Assembly: GCA_029974835.1 (NCBI GenBank)
Contig: JARKQN010000029.1
Location: forward strand, 1 to 64,000
Direction of reading: 5' to 3'
Source: Bacteroidales bacterium
GTDB taxonomy: Bacteria; Bacteroidota; Bacteroidia; Bacteroidales; VadinHA17
DNA: 64,000 nt
Shown here: positions 10,100 through 19,838 of the stretch, piece after piece
Position numbering within the stretch: position 1 is the stretch's first letter
Layout of the letters: every line of letters begins with the position of its first letter
Translations under genes and position numbers: made by a program
The notes under the pieces: model-generated
Database searches by the model: none
What the model saw: the letters and a program-made list of their open reading frames with translations, nothing else
Told to the model about the DNA's origin: nothing

Positions 10100-12096
10100 T
10101 GCATTTCACCTTTGAAGAGTTTTATGCCTGTGATCTTTACATGCTTCACCCAGCGGCCGGGTTGGGGATCGTGGTCAAGTAACCAGCCCCGGATATGGGT
10201 AAAAGTTGTATCCCTGAGTTCGCTGCTGACTGTGTACTCATGGTTCATGCCGTCATTTATCAGGTAAATGGCATCCCAGTATTCCCTTTTACCCTCTTTT
10301 GTTGAATCAGCCTTCCAGAAGAAAACATTTGTCCGGAGGTTTAAACTGTTGTCGTCGGGGTACACCGTACCGTTAAATGTAAGATGATAGAAGCCTTTCT
10401 GCCTTACGGGGATGCTGAAAAAGACCTTTTCGTAGGAGCCGTCTGCAGGAATGGAAAAGGATGGTTTTAGATTCCACAGATTGCCGGGCTGGTTCTGGCT
10501 ATCCTCCGACAGTATTCTTGATTCTGATTCACTGAGCCTGGCCAGTACCTGGTCGAATATCTTTTCCAGTTTTCTGGGATTCTTAGCGATATAATATTTA
10601 ATTGTCTGATCGAGCTTGTCCTTGGTATATCCGTACGACCCGATTATATCCACGTAATTCAGGTTGGAGTCCTTCGTTTCGAACATATTTTTTATGCTGG
10701 GCTGCGAAAGCAATCCGTCGGCGAGGTACATTTCGGTAAGAATGTTCACCATCTTTTCGGGCGGGATGGTATCTTTTCTTCTAACGTTAGTGGAAGAGTG
10801 GCTGCAGGAGGCGATCAGCAGAACCAGAATAAGTGATGCCACAGTCATGGCACTTTTCCGGTCAGGTAATCCGGCGCTCCCGTCTGAAAGATATTTTCTG
10901 GAGAGGTAACGTACCGGATACCATGCAGCCAGAAACCCTATAAGAAGAACCGTGGCCGGTACAATTATGAAATCTGTAAGACTCATTCTTACGGGGTAAG
11001 CATTCATCATAAGAGTTTCACTGTTGAATTTAACGACACCGTAATTCTGCTGGATATAACAGACAATAAACCCTGCCAGCATACCGGCTGCAGCTCCAAG
11101 AATGGAGATGAGCCATCCTTCGAGAAGGAATATTTTTTTTATTAACCCGTTATCGGCGCCCAGGCTCCGGAGGATTTTAATATCTCTTTCCTTTTCGATG
11201 ATAAGCATCGTAAGCGAACCGATAATATTAAAAGAGGCAATAATCAGGATGAGGGTAAGGATAATGAATATGGCGAGGCGTTCCGACCGCATCACTTTAT
11301 AGAAAATCTCTTTCTGTTCATACCTTGTTTTTACTTCAAACCGGGGGCCGGCGAATGCTTTTATGGCATCGCGCACCGATTCAGCAGTGAATTTTGGATT
11401 TGTGCGCACATCAATTGCACTGACTTCGTCGGTGTATTCAAAAAGTTCCCGCGCAAAATCTATCGGGACAAAGAGATGTTTTGAATCAAATTCCTGGTCT
11501 ATCTGAAATATTCCGGCCGGCGTGATATAACGGTCGATAAATGCATTCTCGGGGTCGGGCGTAACACTTCCCGTCCTCCTCGGAACATATATATGAAGCG
11601 GCGTTATGAAATTTATATTAAGCCCGAGGTAATTTGCCACACCTGCACCGACAACCGCCTGGGGTCTGCCTCCCGGACTCATAAGGGAGAATTCGCCGTC
11701 AATCATTGTGCTGTCGACCCGTGTAACCCTGGAATAATTTGTGTCAACACCCCTCACCGTGGCGATGTACTGCCTCTCGCCGTATTTGAGAAGCGAATTT
11801 TCTTCGAGGATCATGGAATATGAAATTACCCCGTCAAGGGAGTCAAGCCGGGTGAGGAAGGCTTCATCTGGGGTGAAAACCTTTCCCTCTGAAGCTGAAA
11901 TCCTGATATCGGGGTCAAAGGCATTGAATATGCGGTTCACCAGTTCCTCAAGACCATTGAAAACCGAAAGTATTATTATCAATGCCATTGTGCCGACAGT
12001 AACCCCGGCTACCGAGACTGCGGAAATAACATTTATTGCGTTCCTCGATTTTTTTGCGAACAGGTATCTGGTTGCTATGTAAAAAATGAATCTCAC
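10096..12096 (-). CDS. LolC/LolE-like FtsX-type permease fused in frame to a DUF4296-like lipoprotein domain
   Basis: N-terminal MRFIFYIATRYLFAKKSRNAINVISAVSVAGVTVGTMALI and C-terminal FtsX TMs; continues without a stop into MTVASLILVLLIASCSHSS (lipobox-like; internal ATG at 10848) and KMVNILTEMYLADGLL... Confidence 0.8.
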   Translation of the reverse strand: MRFIFYIATRYLFAKKSRNAINVISAVSVAGVTVGTMALIIILSVFNGLEELVNRIFNAFDPDIRISASEGKVFTPDEAFLTRLDSLDGVISYSMILEENSLLKYGERQYIATVRGVDTNYSRVTRVDSTMIDGEFSLMSPGGRPQAVVGAGVANYLGLNINFITPLHIYVPRRTGSVTPDPENAFIDRYITPAGIFQIDQEFDSKHLFVPIDFARELFEYTDEVSAIDVRTNPKFTAESVRDAIKAFAGPRFEVKTRYEQKEIFYKVMRSERLAIFIILTLILIIASFNIIGSLTMLIIEKERDIKILRSLGADNGLIKKIFLLEGWLISILGAAAGMLAGFIVCYIQQNYGVVKFNSETLMMNAYPVRMSLTDFIIVPATVLLIGFLAAWYPVRYLSRKYLSDGSAGLPDRKSAMTVASLILVLLIASCSHSSTNVRRKDTIPPEKMVNILTEMYLADGLLSQPSIKNMFETKDSNLNYVDIIGSYGYTKDKLDQTIKYYIAKNPRKLEKIFDQVLARLSESESRILSEDSQNQPGNLWNLKPSFSIPADGSYEKVFFSIPVRQKGFYHLTFNGTVYPDDNSLNLRTNVFFWKADSTKEGKREYWDAIYLINDGMNHEYTVSSELRDTTFTHIRGWLLDHDPQPGRWVKHVKITGIKLFKGEMQ

Positions 12097-12908
12097 TACT
12101 TTTTTATCGCTGTTACCAGCAATCCGGTTCCTTTTTTATGCCGGATTACAAGGTCAAATATATTAAGAATAAGCGCAGGGGGGAGGATGAGCATATAGTA
12201 CAGTGGGATAATTATCAGGGTAAGGGCAGACCACTGGAACATCCCGGCAGGATACCTGATAAGCAGTAGCCATGAAATATGACCGGGAAATCCATAGGTG
12301 TATTTAACGCTTATTTCGGCAAACCCCGCTTCTTTAAGTTTTTCAGTTATTTCATCTTTTCCGTAACCAGACCTTACATGTTCATCAATGAATGACCGGT
12401 CTTCTTCGTTCTTTATGCCTGATCCGCCCAGGTCGGACGGGGTGGTGATCAAAAGAGTTCCGCCTTCTTTAAGGGCTGAATGGAAATTCCGGAAAACGAG
12501 GGTGTCATTTTCAATGTGTTCCATTACGTCGACCGAAACAATCAGATTGTATTTCCCTGTTTCTTTCAGGGTGGTAAGGTCGCACTTTTCGAAGGTTACC
12601 CGGCTGCCCTGAACCTCTTTCGCGAAGAACCTGTTGCAGTCCTCCACCTGTTCTTCGGCCACATCCACTCCCTTTATACTCCACCCGGGGTTTCCCATTG
12701 CCATAAACCAGGCATGCTGCCCAAGCCCGGACCCTGCATCAAGAACCGTCGAATCGGCAGGAAGACACCTCCTGATTTTTCTGATCTCCTTACGGAAATG
12801 CCACGCCCTCAGGAACAGAAGATTAAGTATAAAGTAAAGTAATTTTCTCAGGAAACCCGAATTTCTGACATATTTTCCGATAGTGTCCTTTATTGGTTCG
12901 AAATGCAT
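12096..12908 (-). CDS. Class I SAM-dependent methyltransferase
   Basis: STVLDAGSGLGQHAWFMA (motif I), LIVSVDVMEHIENDTLVFRNFHSALKEGGTLLITTP; C-terminal hydrophobic segments. Confidence 0.85.
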   Translation of the reverse strand: MHFEPIKDTIGKYVRNSGFLRKLLYFILNLLFLRAWHFRKEIRKIRRCLPADSTVLDAGSGLGQHAWFMAMGNPGWSIKGVDVAEEQVEDCNRFFAKEVQGSRVTFEKCDLTTLKETGKYNLIVSVDVMEHIENDTLVFRNFHSALKEGGTLLITTPSDLGGSGIKNEEDRSFIDEHVRSGYGKDEITEKLKEAGFAEISVKYTYGFPGHISWLLLIRYPAGMFQWSALTLIIIPLYYMLILPPALILNIFDLVIRHKKGTGLLVTAIKK

Positions 12909-12912
12909 GGGA

Positions 12913-13251
12913 TCAGTGATTCAGGAGTTTTTCAATATTATCAATGTAGTCGAGACTGTCGTCGATGAAAAATGCAATCTCAGGAACGATCCTGAGCTGA
13001 GTCCTTATCTTCTGGCCAAGCTCAAAACGTATCCTGCCGGTGTGGTCTTTAAGATTATCCAGAACTTCCTGTTTGCCAGAGGAGGGATAAATGCTCAGAA
13101 ACACTTTTGCCAGCGACAGGTCCGGGCTCATTCTTACAACGGTTACTGAAACCAGCCTGCCGGGAGCATATTCCCGTGCCTTTAACTGGAAAATACCTGC
13201 AAGCTCTTTCTGAATAAGCCTGGATACTTTCTTTTGCCTTGTTGATTCCAT
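12913..13251 (-). CDS. rbfA: 30S ribosome-binding factor A
   Basis: MESTRQKKVSRLIQKELAGIF... DLSLAKVFLSIYP... RTQLRIVPEIAFFIDDSLDYIDNIEKLL. Start refined from 13284. Confidence 0.9.
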   Translation of the reverse strand: MESTRQKKVSRLIQKELAGIFQLKAREYAPGRLVSVTVVRMSPDLSLAKVFLSIYPSSGKQEVLDNLKDHTGRIRFELGQKIRTQLRIVPEIAFFIDDSLDYIDNIEKLLNH

Positions 13252-13337
13252 TATAACACCGGTTTTTATCGCCCAAAGGTACAAATACTTATTAAACCGG
13301 AGGCGGAAGGACTCATATTTACGGTAACTTTGACAAA

Positions 13338-13367
13338 TTGCAATATCTGCAAAAAAGAGTAGATTTG
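13338..13367 (+). promoter_or_regulatory. Bacteroidota-type promoter upstream of trpS
   Basis: TTG (13338-13340), 19-nt spacer, TAGATTTG (13360-13367); fits the TTTG/TTG-N19-TAnnTTTG consensus. TrpS ATG is at 13394. Confidence 0.55.
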
Positions 13368-13393
13368 CGTTTTGTTTTCACCACCTTATTGAT

Positions 13394-14386
13394 ATGGATA
13401 TTGTTGTTAGCGGAATCAGGTCGACCGGAAACCTTCACCTTGGAAACTATTTCGGAGCTGTCAGAAATTTCGTGAAGATGCAGCACGAGAACAAGTGTTT
13501 CTTCTTCATTGCAGATTATCATTCTCTGACCACTCATCCCAAACCGGAAGACCTTCAGGGAAATATTAAACAGGTACTTTCAGAGTTTCTTGCATGCGGC
13601 ATTGATCCTGAAATGGCAACGGTTTTTGTACAGAGCGACGTGCCCGAAGTGGCCGAACTGTACCTCCTGCTTAACATGAACGCATATGTTGGCGAACTGC
13701 AGAGAACTGCCTCTTTCAAGGAAAAGATACGTAAACAGCCCGACAATATTAATGCAGGTCTCCTGACTTACCCGGTTCTGATGGCGGCAGATATAATTAT
13801 TCATAAGGCAAACAAGGTGCCCGTTGGAAAAGACCAGGAACAGCACCTCGAGATGACAAGACGTTTTGCCCGCAGGTTCAATTCAATGTACGGCGTGAAT
13901 TATTTTCCCGAACCTGAAGCTTATAATTTCGGAAGCAGGCTGATAAAAATACCGGGTCTTGACGGTTCCGGCAAAATGGGGAAAAGTGAAGGCAACGGCA
14001 TATTCCTTTCTGATCCGCCCGAAGAAATCAGAAAAAAAGTCATGAGAGCCGTTACAGACTCCGGTCCCGTTGAACCAAACCAGAAGATGCCGGTCCCAAT
14101 CAAAAATCTGTTTACAATTATGGGTGTGGTTTCGGAACCTTCTACGGTAAAACACTTCAGGGAAAAATATGCTTCCTGCGAAATACGGTACGGCGAAATG
14201 AAAAAACAGCTTGCAGAAGATATTATAAGATTCATATCACCTGTGAGGGAAAAGATACTGGCCATTTCGTCAGACGACAGGTACCTTGCAAAGGTTATGA
14301 AGGAGGGAGCGGAGAAGGCAAGGGCAAGCGCTTCTGCAACAGTTAGAGATGTTAAAGAAATCATCGGCTACAGGAAAATGTTCTGA
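13394..14386 (+). CDS. trpS: Tryptophan--tRNA ligase
   Basis: VVSGIRSTGNLHLGNYFGAV (HIGH-like), PVGKDQEQHLEMTR, GSGKMGKSEGN (KMSKS-like). Confidence 0.95.
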   Translation: MDIVVSGIRSTGNLHLGNYFGAVRNFVKMQHENKCFFFIADYHSLTTHPKPEDLQGNIKQVLSEFLACGIDPEMATVFVQSDVPEVAELYLLLNMNAYVGELQRTASFKEKIRKQPDNINAGLLTYPVLMAADIIIHKANKVPVGKDQEQHLEMTRRFARRFNSMYGVNYFPEPEAYNFGSRLIKIPGLDGSGKMGKSEGNGIFLSDPPEEIRKKVMRAVTDSGPVEPNQKMPVPIKNLFTIMGVVSEPSTVKHFREKYASCEIRYGEMKKQLAEDIIRFISPVREKILAISSDDRYLAKVMKEGAEKARASASATVRDVKEIIGYRKMF

Positions 14387-14394
14387 AAATTAAA

Positions 14395-14415
14395 AGCCAG
14401 GTTTTTAACCTGGCT
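14395..14415. terminator. Hairpin terminator between convergent trpS and TonB-dependent receptor genes
   Basis: AGCCAGGTT-TTT-AACCTGGCT, perfect 9-bp stem. The minus reading is followed by TTTTAATTTT, so it best serves the minus-strand gene. Confidence 0.65.
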
Positions 14416-14542
14416 GCCCTGAAGATTCAAGTATATGTTGGAGATTGCCTGTATAAGGTAATAAACAAAATGCGTGCCAAAACATAAATGCACTGATTTC
14501 CAGCGTTATAATGGCACGGAAAGATGATTCTTAGCCCGCCTT

Positions 14543-16969
14543 TTACATCAATACCCTGAGTGAGATTATCAGATTGCGACCGGGTGCCGCAATGCCCCAT
14601 GAATAGGGTCTGTACCTGTGATCGAGGATATTTTCACAGCCTGCTGAAAGGAGAGACCACGGGGATACCCTGTAAATTACCTTGAAGTTAAGGGTGTACC
14701 ATCCCGGCGACCAGGGATTTCCGTCTTTGTCGGCAGCATACATGTAAGGCTTGGAGATCTCCGAAGGAGGCATATTTTTATAGGTCTTCGGACCATTAAA
14801 AATAACATTTATGTCGGCCTTTATCCGGCCGCTCTCATATACCAGATGTGAAGAGCCGAACAGGGGGGCGGCATGACGCAGGGGTATGCCTCCCGACTCG
14901 GTGCCTTTCATAAGTGTTACCAGTGACCTCATATACAGTTTCCCGGTGAAATTGGTCTGCAGGGCGGCAGTGGTACCGTACACCCTTGCATATCCGGCGT
15001 TTACAACAGCCTCCACCTTGCTTAATTCTACCTGGTAAATAATGGAATCTGCACCGTTAAACAGGAAGTCGTGCCTTACCATGGCATTTTTAAGCCAGGT
15101 GTAAAAACCATTAAGTTCAATCCTGCAGAATTTCCCGAAATTTTTCTCAATTCCTGCATCTCCGCTTACTGCATATTCGGGTTTCAGACCGGGGTTGGGC
15201 ACCACTACAATCCCGGGGGCCGAATCAAACACCTTTCCGGCATCATCGAGGTTGGGAGCCCTGAACCCGGTGGAGAGATTAAGCGTAAGCCGGTATCCGC
15301 TGCCGGGATTCAATGAAATACCTGCCGACCCGGTTAATGCGCCGTTGGCAATGTTAATTTCGGTAAACGGGAAGTTATAGTAAGTGTTATCGGCTATAGA
15401 TGAATTCAGACTCACATAATTATATCTCAGTCCGGAGTTCAGTGAAAGCTTCTCCGAAGGGGAGTATTTGTAACCTGCATAAACCGAATATCCTGCATAC
15501 TTGTTTTTACCATTCGGATACCTCGACCCGGCGGGTGAAACCTCAAAAGTTTTTATGTTTCTTGTCCGGGCTACCGATTTAATGTCGTTTAAAAAGAGTT
15601 CCGTCCCATAGAAGAAGAGGTGTTTCCTGTTGCTGCTCGTTTTGTCAAAATCGGCATTCAGTGAATAAATGGTCACCTTCTCGAACTGTTCGTTTATCAG
15701 AAGTTTGCCGAGAGCCCTGTCGTGCCGGCTTTCACGGTAATCCTGTCGTGCTGCGGTTATATTAAATTCATCAAAAAGAATTGATTTACCGGTGTAGTTG
15801 ATCCGGAGATTGTTCATCATCCACAACTGCGGTCCGTAGTACCATTCGCCGTACCGGAGTTTGCCCGATTTGTACTGTATGAGACGGTCGTATCTCGGAA
15901 CGTTGGAAAGGGCCGAATAGTGATTTGCCAGAACAATGTCGAGATTACGTGACGGCTGATACCTGAACTTAAAAGTCGTGTTGATCTGACTGTATCCGGA
16001 GTATACCTGCAGGTCAGGATCAGGATTGCTTACAATCGTATCGGTCCCGTTAACAGTCTTCACAAATTCGGGCCTGCGGTATTCCGGATGCCTGCGGGAT
16101 CCCATTCTGAGATCGTCGAAGCTTGAATATGAGATGCTTGCCAGAAATCCTGTCTTGCGAAAACCTCCGTTGATTTTTATCTGTGATGTCTTTTCATTGT
16201 CGGCCGAGGAGTACCTGAGAAAAGCTTCCGATTTAAATACGGGATTTTTTCCCGGAGAAAGCATTACCTTATCTGAATGAAAATCCATCACCCCGCCGAT
16301 GGCATCACTGCCGTAAACCACCGCTCCGGGGCCAAAGATAATCTCGGCCGACTGCATTACGTTGGGATCGAGTGAAATAACATTCTGAATATTTCCTTCA
16401 CGGTAAATGGCATTGTTCATTCTGACGCCGTCAATTACAATCAGTACACGGTTGGTGGCAAACCCGCGTATCATAGGGCTTCCTCCGCCCAGCTGGCTCT
16501 TCTGCACATACACTTCTCCCGATGAGGCAATCAGATCCGCGGCCGTTTGCGGATTATTGAAAACTATGGATTGAGAAGGGATGACTGAAATGCGGTTGGG
16601 AACAGTGATTCTCTCCTGTTCCCACCTGTTGGCCGAAATGACAAACTCTTCAAACTCAAAAACTCTTCTGGCAAGAAGAATCGTATCGCCGGCGCTTTTT
16701 ATTTCCGCCACAGTCAGACATGAACGTTCATACCCGAAAAGCTGAAAACAGAGAGTTTCCTCATCGCCCCTTCCCGATATATCTATTTTCCCGCTATTCC
16801 CCGTGAAACTTATTAACCTTCCCCCTGAGTCAAGCATGGCAACATCCTGAAGGGGTTTTCTGTCATCCCTGTCTGCCAGAATAACCTCCTGCCCCGATGC
16901 CAGTGCCGCGATAATCAGAAGTATTGTTATACTGCAAATCCTTTTCACCCGGTTCAGAAAAAGAAACAT
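14543..16969 (-). CDS. TonB-dependent outer-membrane receptor, hemoglobin/heme receptor-like
   Basis: Plug domain: QSQLGGGSPMIRGFATNRVLIVIDGVRMNNAIYREGNIQNVISLDPNVMQSAEIIFGPGAVVYGSDAIGGVMDF; C-terminal barrel signature ending RNLIISLRVLM. Substrate assignment is weak. Confidence 0.85.
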   Translation of the reverse strand: MFLFLNRVKRICSITILLIIAALASGQEVILADRDDRKPLQDVAMLDSGGRLISFTGNSGKIDISGRGDEETLCFQLFGYERSCLTVAEIKSAGDTILLARRVFEFEEFVISANRWEQERITVPNRISVIPSQSIVFNNPQTAADLIASSGEVYVQKSQLGGGSPMIRGFATNRVLIVIDGVRMNNAIYREGNIQNVISLDPNVMQSAEIIFGPGAVVYGSDAIGGVMDFHSDKVMLSPGKNPVFKSEAFLRYSSADNEKTSQIKINGGFRKTGFLASISYSSFDDLRMGSRRHPEYRRPEFVKTVNGTDTIVSNPDPDLQVYSGYSQINTTFKFRYQPSRNLDIVLANHYSALSNVPRYDRLIQYKSGKLRYGEWYYGPQLWMMNNLRINYTGKSILFDEFNITAARQDYRESRHDRALGKLLINEQFEKVTIYSLNADFDKTSSNRKHLFFYGTELFLNDIKSVARTRNIKTFEVSPAGSRYPNGKNKYAGYSVYAGYKYSPSEKLSLNSGLRYNYVSLNSSIADNTYYNFPFTEINIANGALTGSAGISLNPGSGYRLTLNLSTGFRAPNLDDAGKVFDSAPGIVVVPNPGLKPEYAVSGDAGIEKNFGKFCRIELNGFYTWLKNAMVRHDFLFNGADSIIYQVELSKVEAVVNAGYARVYGTTAALQTNFTGKLYMRSLVTLMKGTESGGIPLRHAAPLFGSSHLVYESGRIKADINVIFNGPKTYKNMPPSEISKPYMYAADKDGNPWSPGWYTLNFKVIYRVSPWSLLSAGCENILDHRYRPYSWGIAAPGRNLIISLRVLM

Positions 16970-17131
16970 AAAGATAATTAATATTTATCTTTTCAACGGG
17001 CCGTAACAAATCAGTATCTTTTTTTCCTGCAACCAGGGAGCCCTGCCCGAGTGTCTTTAATGGAAAGACCCTGTACAGTGAACCCGTTTTAATTGTTATT
17101 TTTGAATCAATTAATGATTCCGGGTACGGTA

Positions 17132-19834
17132 ATGGCCAGAAGAATCGTCATATTGACAATAGTGCTGCTTGCAGGCCTTGTAACCCTGTTTGTCTATATT
17201 TATAAGGGTCACAGGAATATGCTGGCCGACCCCTTTGAAGTGGTACCTGCCGGTGCGCCATTCCTTATTGAAACCGGCAGTCTGCCGGCACTCTTTAATG
17301 CGGTTGCTGAAAACAATCAGCTTTTCAGGGAGCTTGTCAAGACAGGGGGGATGGAGAAATTTACCGCCGGGTTTAACGCAGTGAGGGCTTTCCTTAACAG
17401 ACCGGAAGTGACAGGGACAATCGAAAACAGAAAAGCATTGGTTTCATTTCATTATAACCGTGACGGAAAGCTGGCGCCCCTCCTTATTCTTACTTTACCT
17501 CCGGATGCAGGTTTCAGGGAGGTGGAATCTTTATTAAGATCAAAGGATGAACTTGTGGTGACGCGATTAAAAGGCACAGGAAGGAAAATGAAAATCTGGC
17601 CGGCCCGGGGAAGTTTAAAAGATACAGTTTACCTGGCCTGGTCTCCGGGCCTGATCATATGTTCACCTTCTGAAGATCTGATTGCAATGGCAGAGGATGC
17701 AGCAGCGGGGGGGATGAATATTAGGCAGGCCAAGGGGATGGACCGGCTTATTGCCACGGCAGGAAAGGAAGGTGACAGAATCTATGTCATTTTTTCCAAC
17801 ACGGGCAGACTCTCCGAGATTATTACAGGAAAGACCGATAACGATCTGAAAAAATTCATTCAGGAAATGTCAGGGAGTGCATGCTTCGACATCTTTATAA
17901 ATGAACAGGGTTATGTACTTGGCGGATATGCACACACCGGCGACAGCAGCCGTATAATGCCAGGCGGCAGGGCAGATAGTGAGGTTTCCTTTTCAACATA
18001 CGGCTATCTGCCAGCCGGAGTCAGCATGTTCGAAACAATCCTTTTAAAAGAACAAACTACGGAAAATAATGCCGTAAAAGATTCACTTGAACCGGTCGCT
18101 GATGTTGCCGCGAAACTGAAACCTTACACAGGACATGAATTCACCAGGGCCCGCCTCTCCGCAGAAAAAGGAGGGAAGGAGAAGAGCACCCTCTTTATCT
18201 GGTCGCTTTCCAATAAGGACGCTGCAGAAAGAGTTGTATATGAGGAATTTAAAAACTGGATTCGGGATAATAACCTGAAGGAAAATGACTTCATTGCCTG
18301 GTTCGAACCCGACGACCAGATAAAAGTCCCCGTTTTTTCAACTCCGTTCCCGAGGCTGTCCGGTAAACTCAGCGGTATATTGAGGATGTCTGTTGCAGAT
18401 TCGGTAATAGCCTTCGGTGATGATTTCATGATTACCTCCGATAACAGGGAAGCAGTTATGAGAGTGTTATATGATAACATTCTCCACCGTACAATAATCA
18501 ACGATTTGGAATTCAGGAATCTGGAGTCGACACTCCCGAGCAGGGCAGGATATTTTTCCTGGCTTGTACCGGCCGCAAATCTGGATATTCTCGGTGGAAT
18601 ATTATCTGACACTCTTATAAGGAAACTTAACGACAATATTGTCTCCCTGAAAAAAATCAGTTGCGCCGGGCTTCGTTTTGTTCCAAGTAACGAGATGATA
18701 TACGGTACAGTGTCAATAAGATTTGTTGAAAATGTCAGTGACGATACCGGAACGGAGTGGGAAACAAAACTCGATGGAATGGTAACCGGAAGGCCTTTCT
18801 TTTTTGTAAATCACAATACCGGGGCAAAAGAAATTGTGGTGCAGGATAACAAAAATAACCTGTATCTTGTGAATGCCGCGGGCAGGATATTATGGAAAGT
18901 TAATGTAAATGAAGCCGTTAACGGCAGTTTCTTTATGATAGATTATTACCGTAACGGCAAAAACCAGATTTTCTTTGCGGGAAGGGAATACCTGCACCTG
19001 ATCGACCGCAACGGAAACTACGTGGAAAGATTCCCCGTTAAACTCAGAGCCCCTGCTTCAGGCCCGGCCACACTTTACGATTATGATAAGAATCTTGACT
19101 ACAGGATATTTGTACCGGGCAACGATAAACTTGTCTATTTATACGATAAAGCGGGCAACGTAGTAAAAGGATGGAAGCCTTTCAAAACGTCTGCTCCTGT
19201 TACAACCGAAGTGAAATATTTCAGGGTATCGGGAAAGGATTATATTGTGGTGACCGACGGGGGTTCCCTGAATATTCTTGACAGGACGGGCAATATCAGG
19301 GTAAAAACTGCAAAGAATATCTTAACTGCCGCAAAGTCGGAGATAAGGCTTACCAATGGTGTCCCGCCTTCAATTGTCTGCACCGCTCCCGACGGAACAG
19401 TTCAGTTTATCTCTTTCGATGGCACAGTTTCGACCGCCACCCTCGGAGAATTTTCTGCCGGACATGCCTTTGATTATTTTGATATGGACGGTGACGGATA
19501 CGGCGAATTTATTTTTATTGACAAAGGTAAATTGTATCTTTATAGTCATGACCGTACCGGTAAGTTTGTGCGGGATTTCGGCACTGAATCACTTGCCGGT
19601 CCATGGTCTTTTGTATTTTCTGCAACTGACAGAATGGCGGGTGTTTTTAACCGGCAAACCAGTCAGATCTTTCTGATCGACCGGAATGGAAATGACGCCG
19701 GAGGTTTTCCCCTTAAAGGGTTCTCACCCTTCTCGGTCGGCATGCTCTCTGCCAGGGGAGGTTTTAATCTTATTACGGGGGGAAGTGACAATTTTCTTTA
19801 TAATTATAAGTTAGATATTACAGGGAAAAAATAA
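17132..19834 (+). CDS. Membrane-anchored periplasmic protein: DUF3352-like N-terminal region plus C-terminal beta-propeller-like repeats
   Basis: N-terminal TM (RRIVILTIVLLAGLVTLFVYIY); C-terminal repeats LYLVNAAGRILW, LHLIDRNGNYVERFP, VYLYDKAGNVVKGW, LNILDRTGNIRV, LYLYSHDRTGKFV, IFLIDRNGNDAGGFP; one DMDGDGYGEF Ca-binding-like loop. Start refined from 17093; -7 box TATTTTTG at 17097-17104. Confidence 0.7.
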   Translation: MARRIVILTIVLLAGLVTLFVYIYKGHRNMLADPFEVVPAGAPFLIETGSLPALFNAVAENNQLFRELVKTGGMEKFTAGFNAVRAFLNRPEVTGTIENRKALVSFHYNRDGKLAPLLILTLPPDAGFREVESLLRSKDELVVTRLKGTGRKMKIWPARGSLKDTVYLAWSPGLIICSPSEDLIAMAEDAAAGGMNIRQAKGMDRLIATAGKEGDRIYVIFSNTGRLSEIITGKTDNDLKKFIQEMSGSACFDIFINEQGYVLGGYAHTGDSSRIMPGGRADSEVSFSTYGYLPAGVSMFETILLKEQTTENNAVKDSLEPVADVAAKLKPYTGHEFTRARLSAEKGGKEKSTLFIWSLSNKDAAERVVYEEFKNWIRDNNLKENDFIAWFEPDDQIKVPVFSTPFPRLSGKLSGILRMSVADSVIAFGDDFMITSDNREAVMRVLYDNILHRTIINDLEFRNLESTLPSRAGYFSWLVPAANLDILGGILSDTLIRKLNDNIVSLKKISCAGLRFVPSNEMIYGTVSIRFVENVSDDTGTEWETKLDGMVTGRPFFFVNHNTGAKEIVVQDNKNNLYLVNAAGRILWKVNVNEAVNGSFFMIDYYRNGKNQIFFAGREYLHLIDRNGNYVERFPVKLRAPASGPATLYDYDKNLDYRIFVPGNDKLVYLYDKAGNVVKGWKPFKTSAPVTTEVKYFRVSGKDYIVVTDGGSLNILDRTGNIRVKTAKNILTAAKSEIRLTNGVPPSIVCTAPDGTVQFISFDGTVSTATLGEFSAGHAFDYFDMDGDGYGEFIFIDKGKLYLYSHDRTGKFVRDFGTESLAGPWSFVFSATDRMAGVFNRQTSQIFLIDRNGNDAGGFPLKGFSPFSVGMLSARGGFNLITGGSDNFLYNYKLDITGKK

Positions 19835-19838
19835 AACC

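Noticed and set aside
14473-14518. Inverted repeat CGTGCCA...TGGCACG near the TBDR 3' end
   Set aside because: Only 7 bp with a loop of about 32 nt; no support for a structured RNA beyond the stronger hairpin at 14395-14415.
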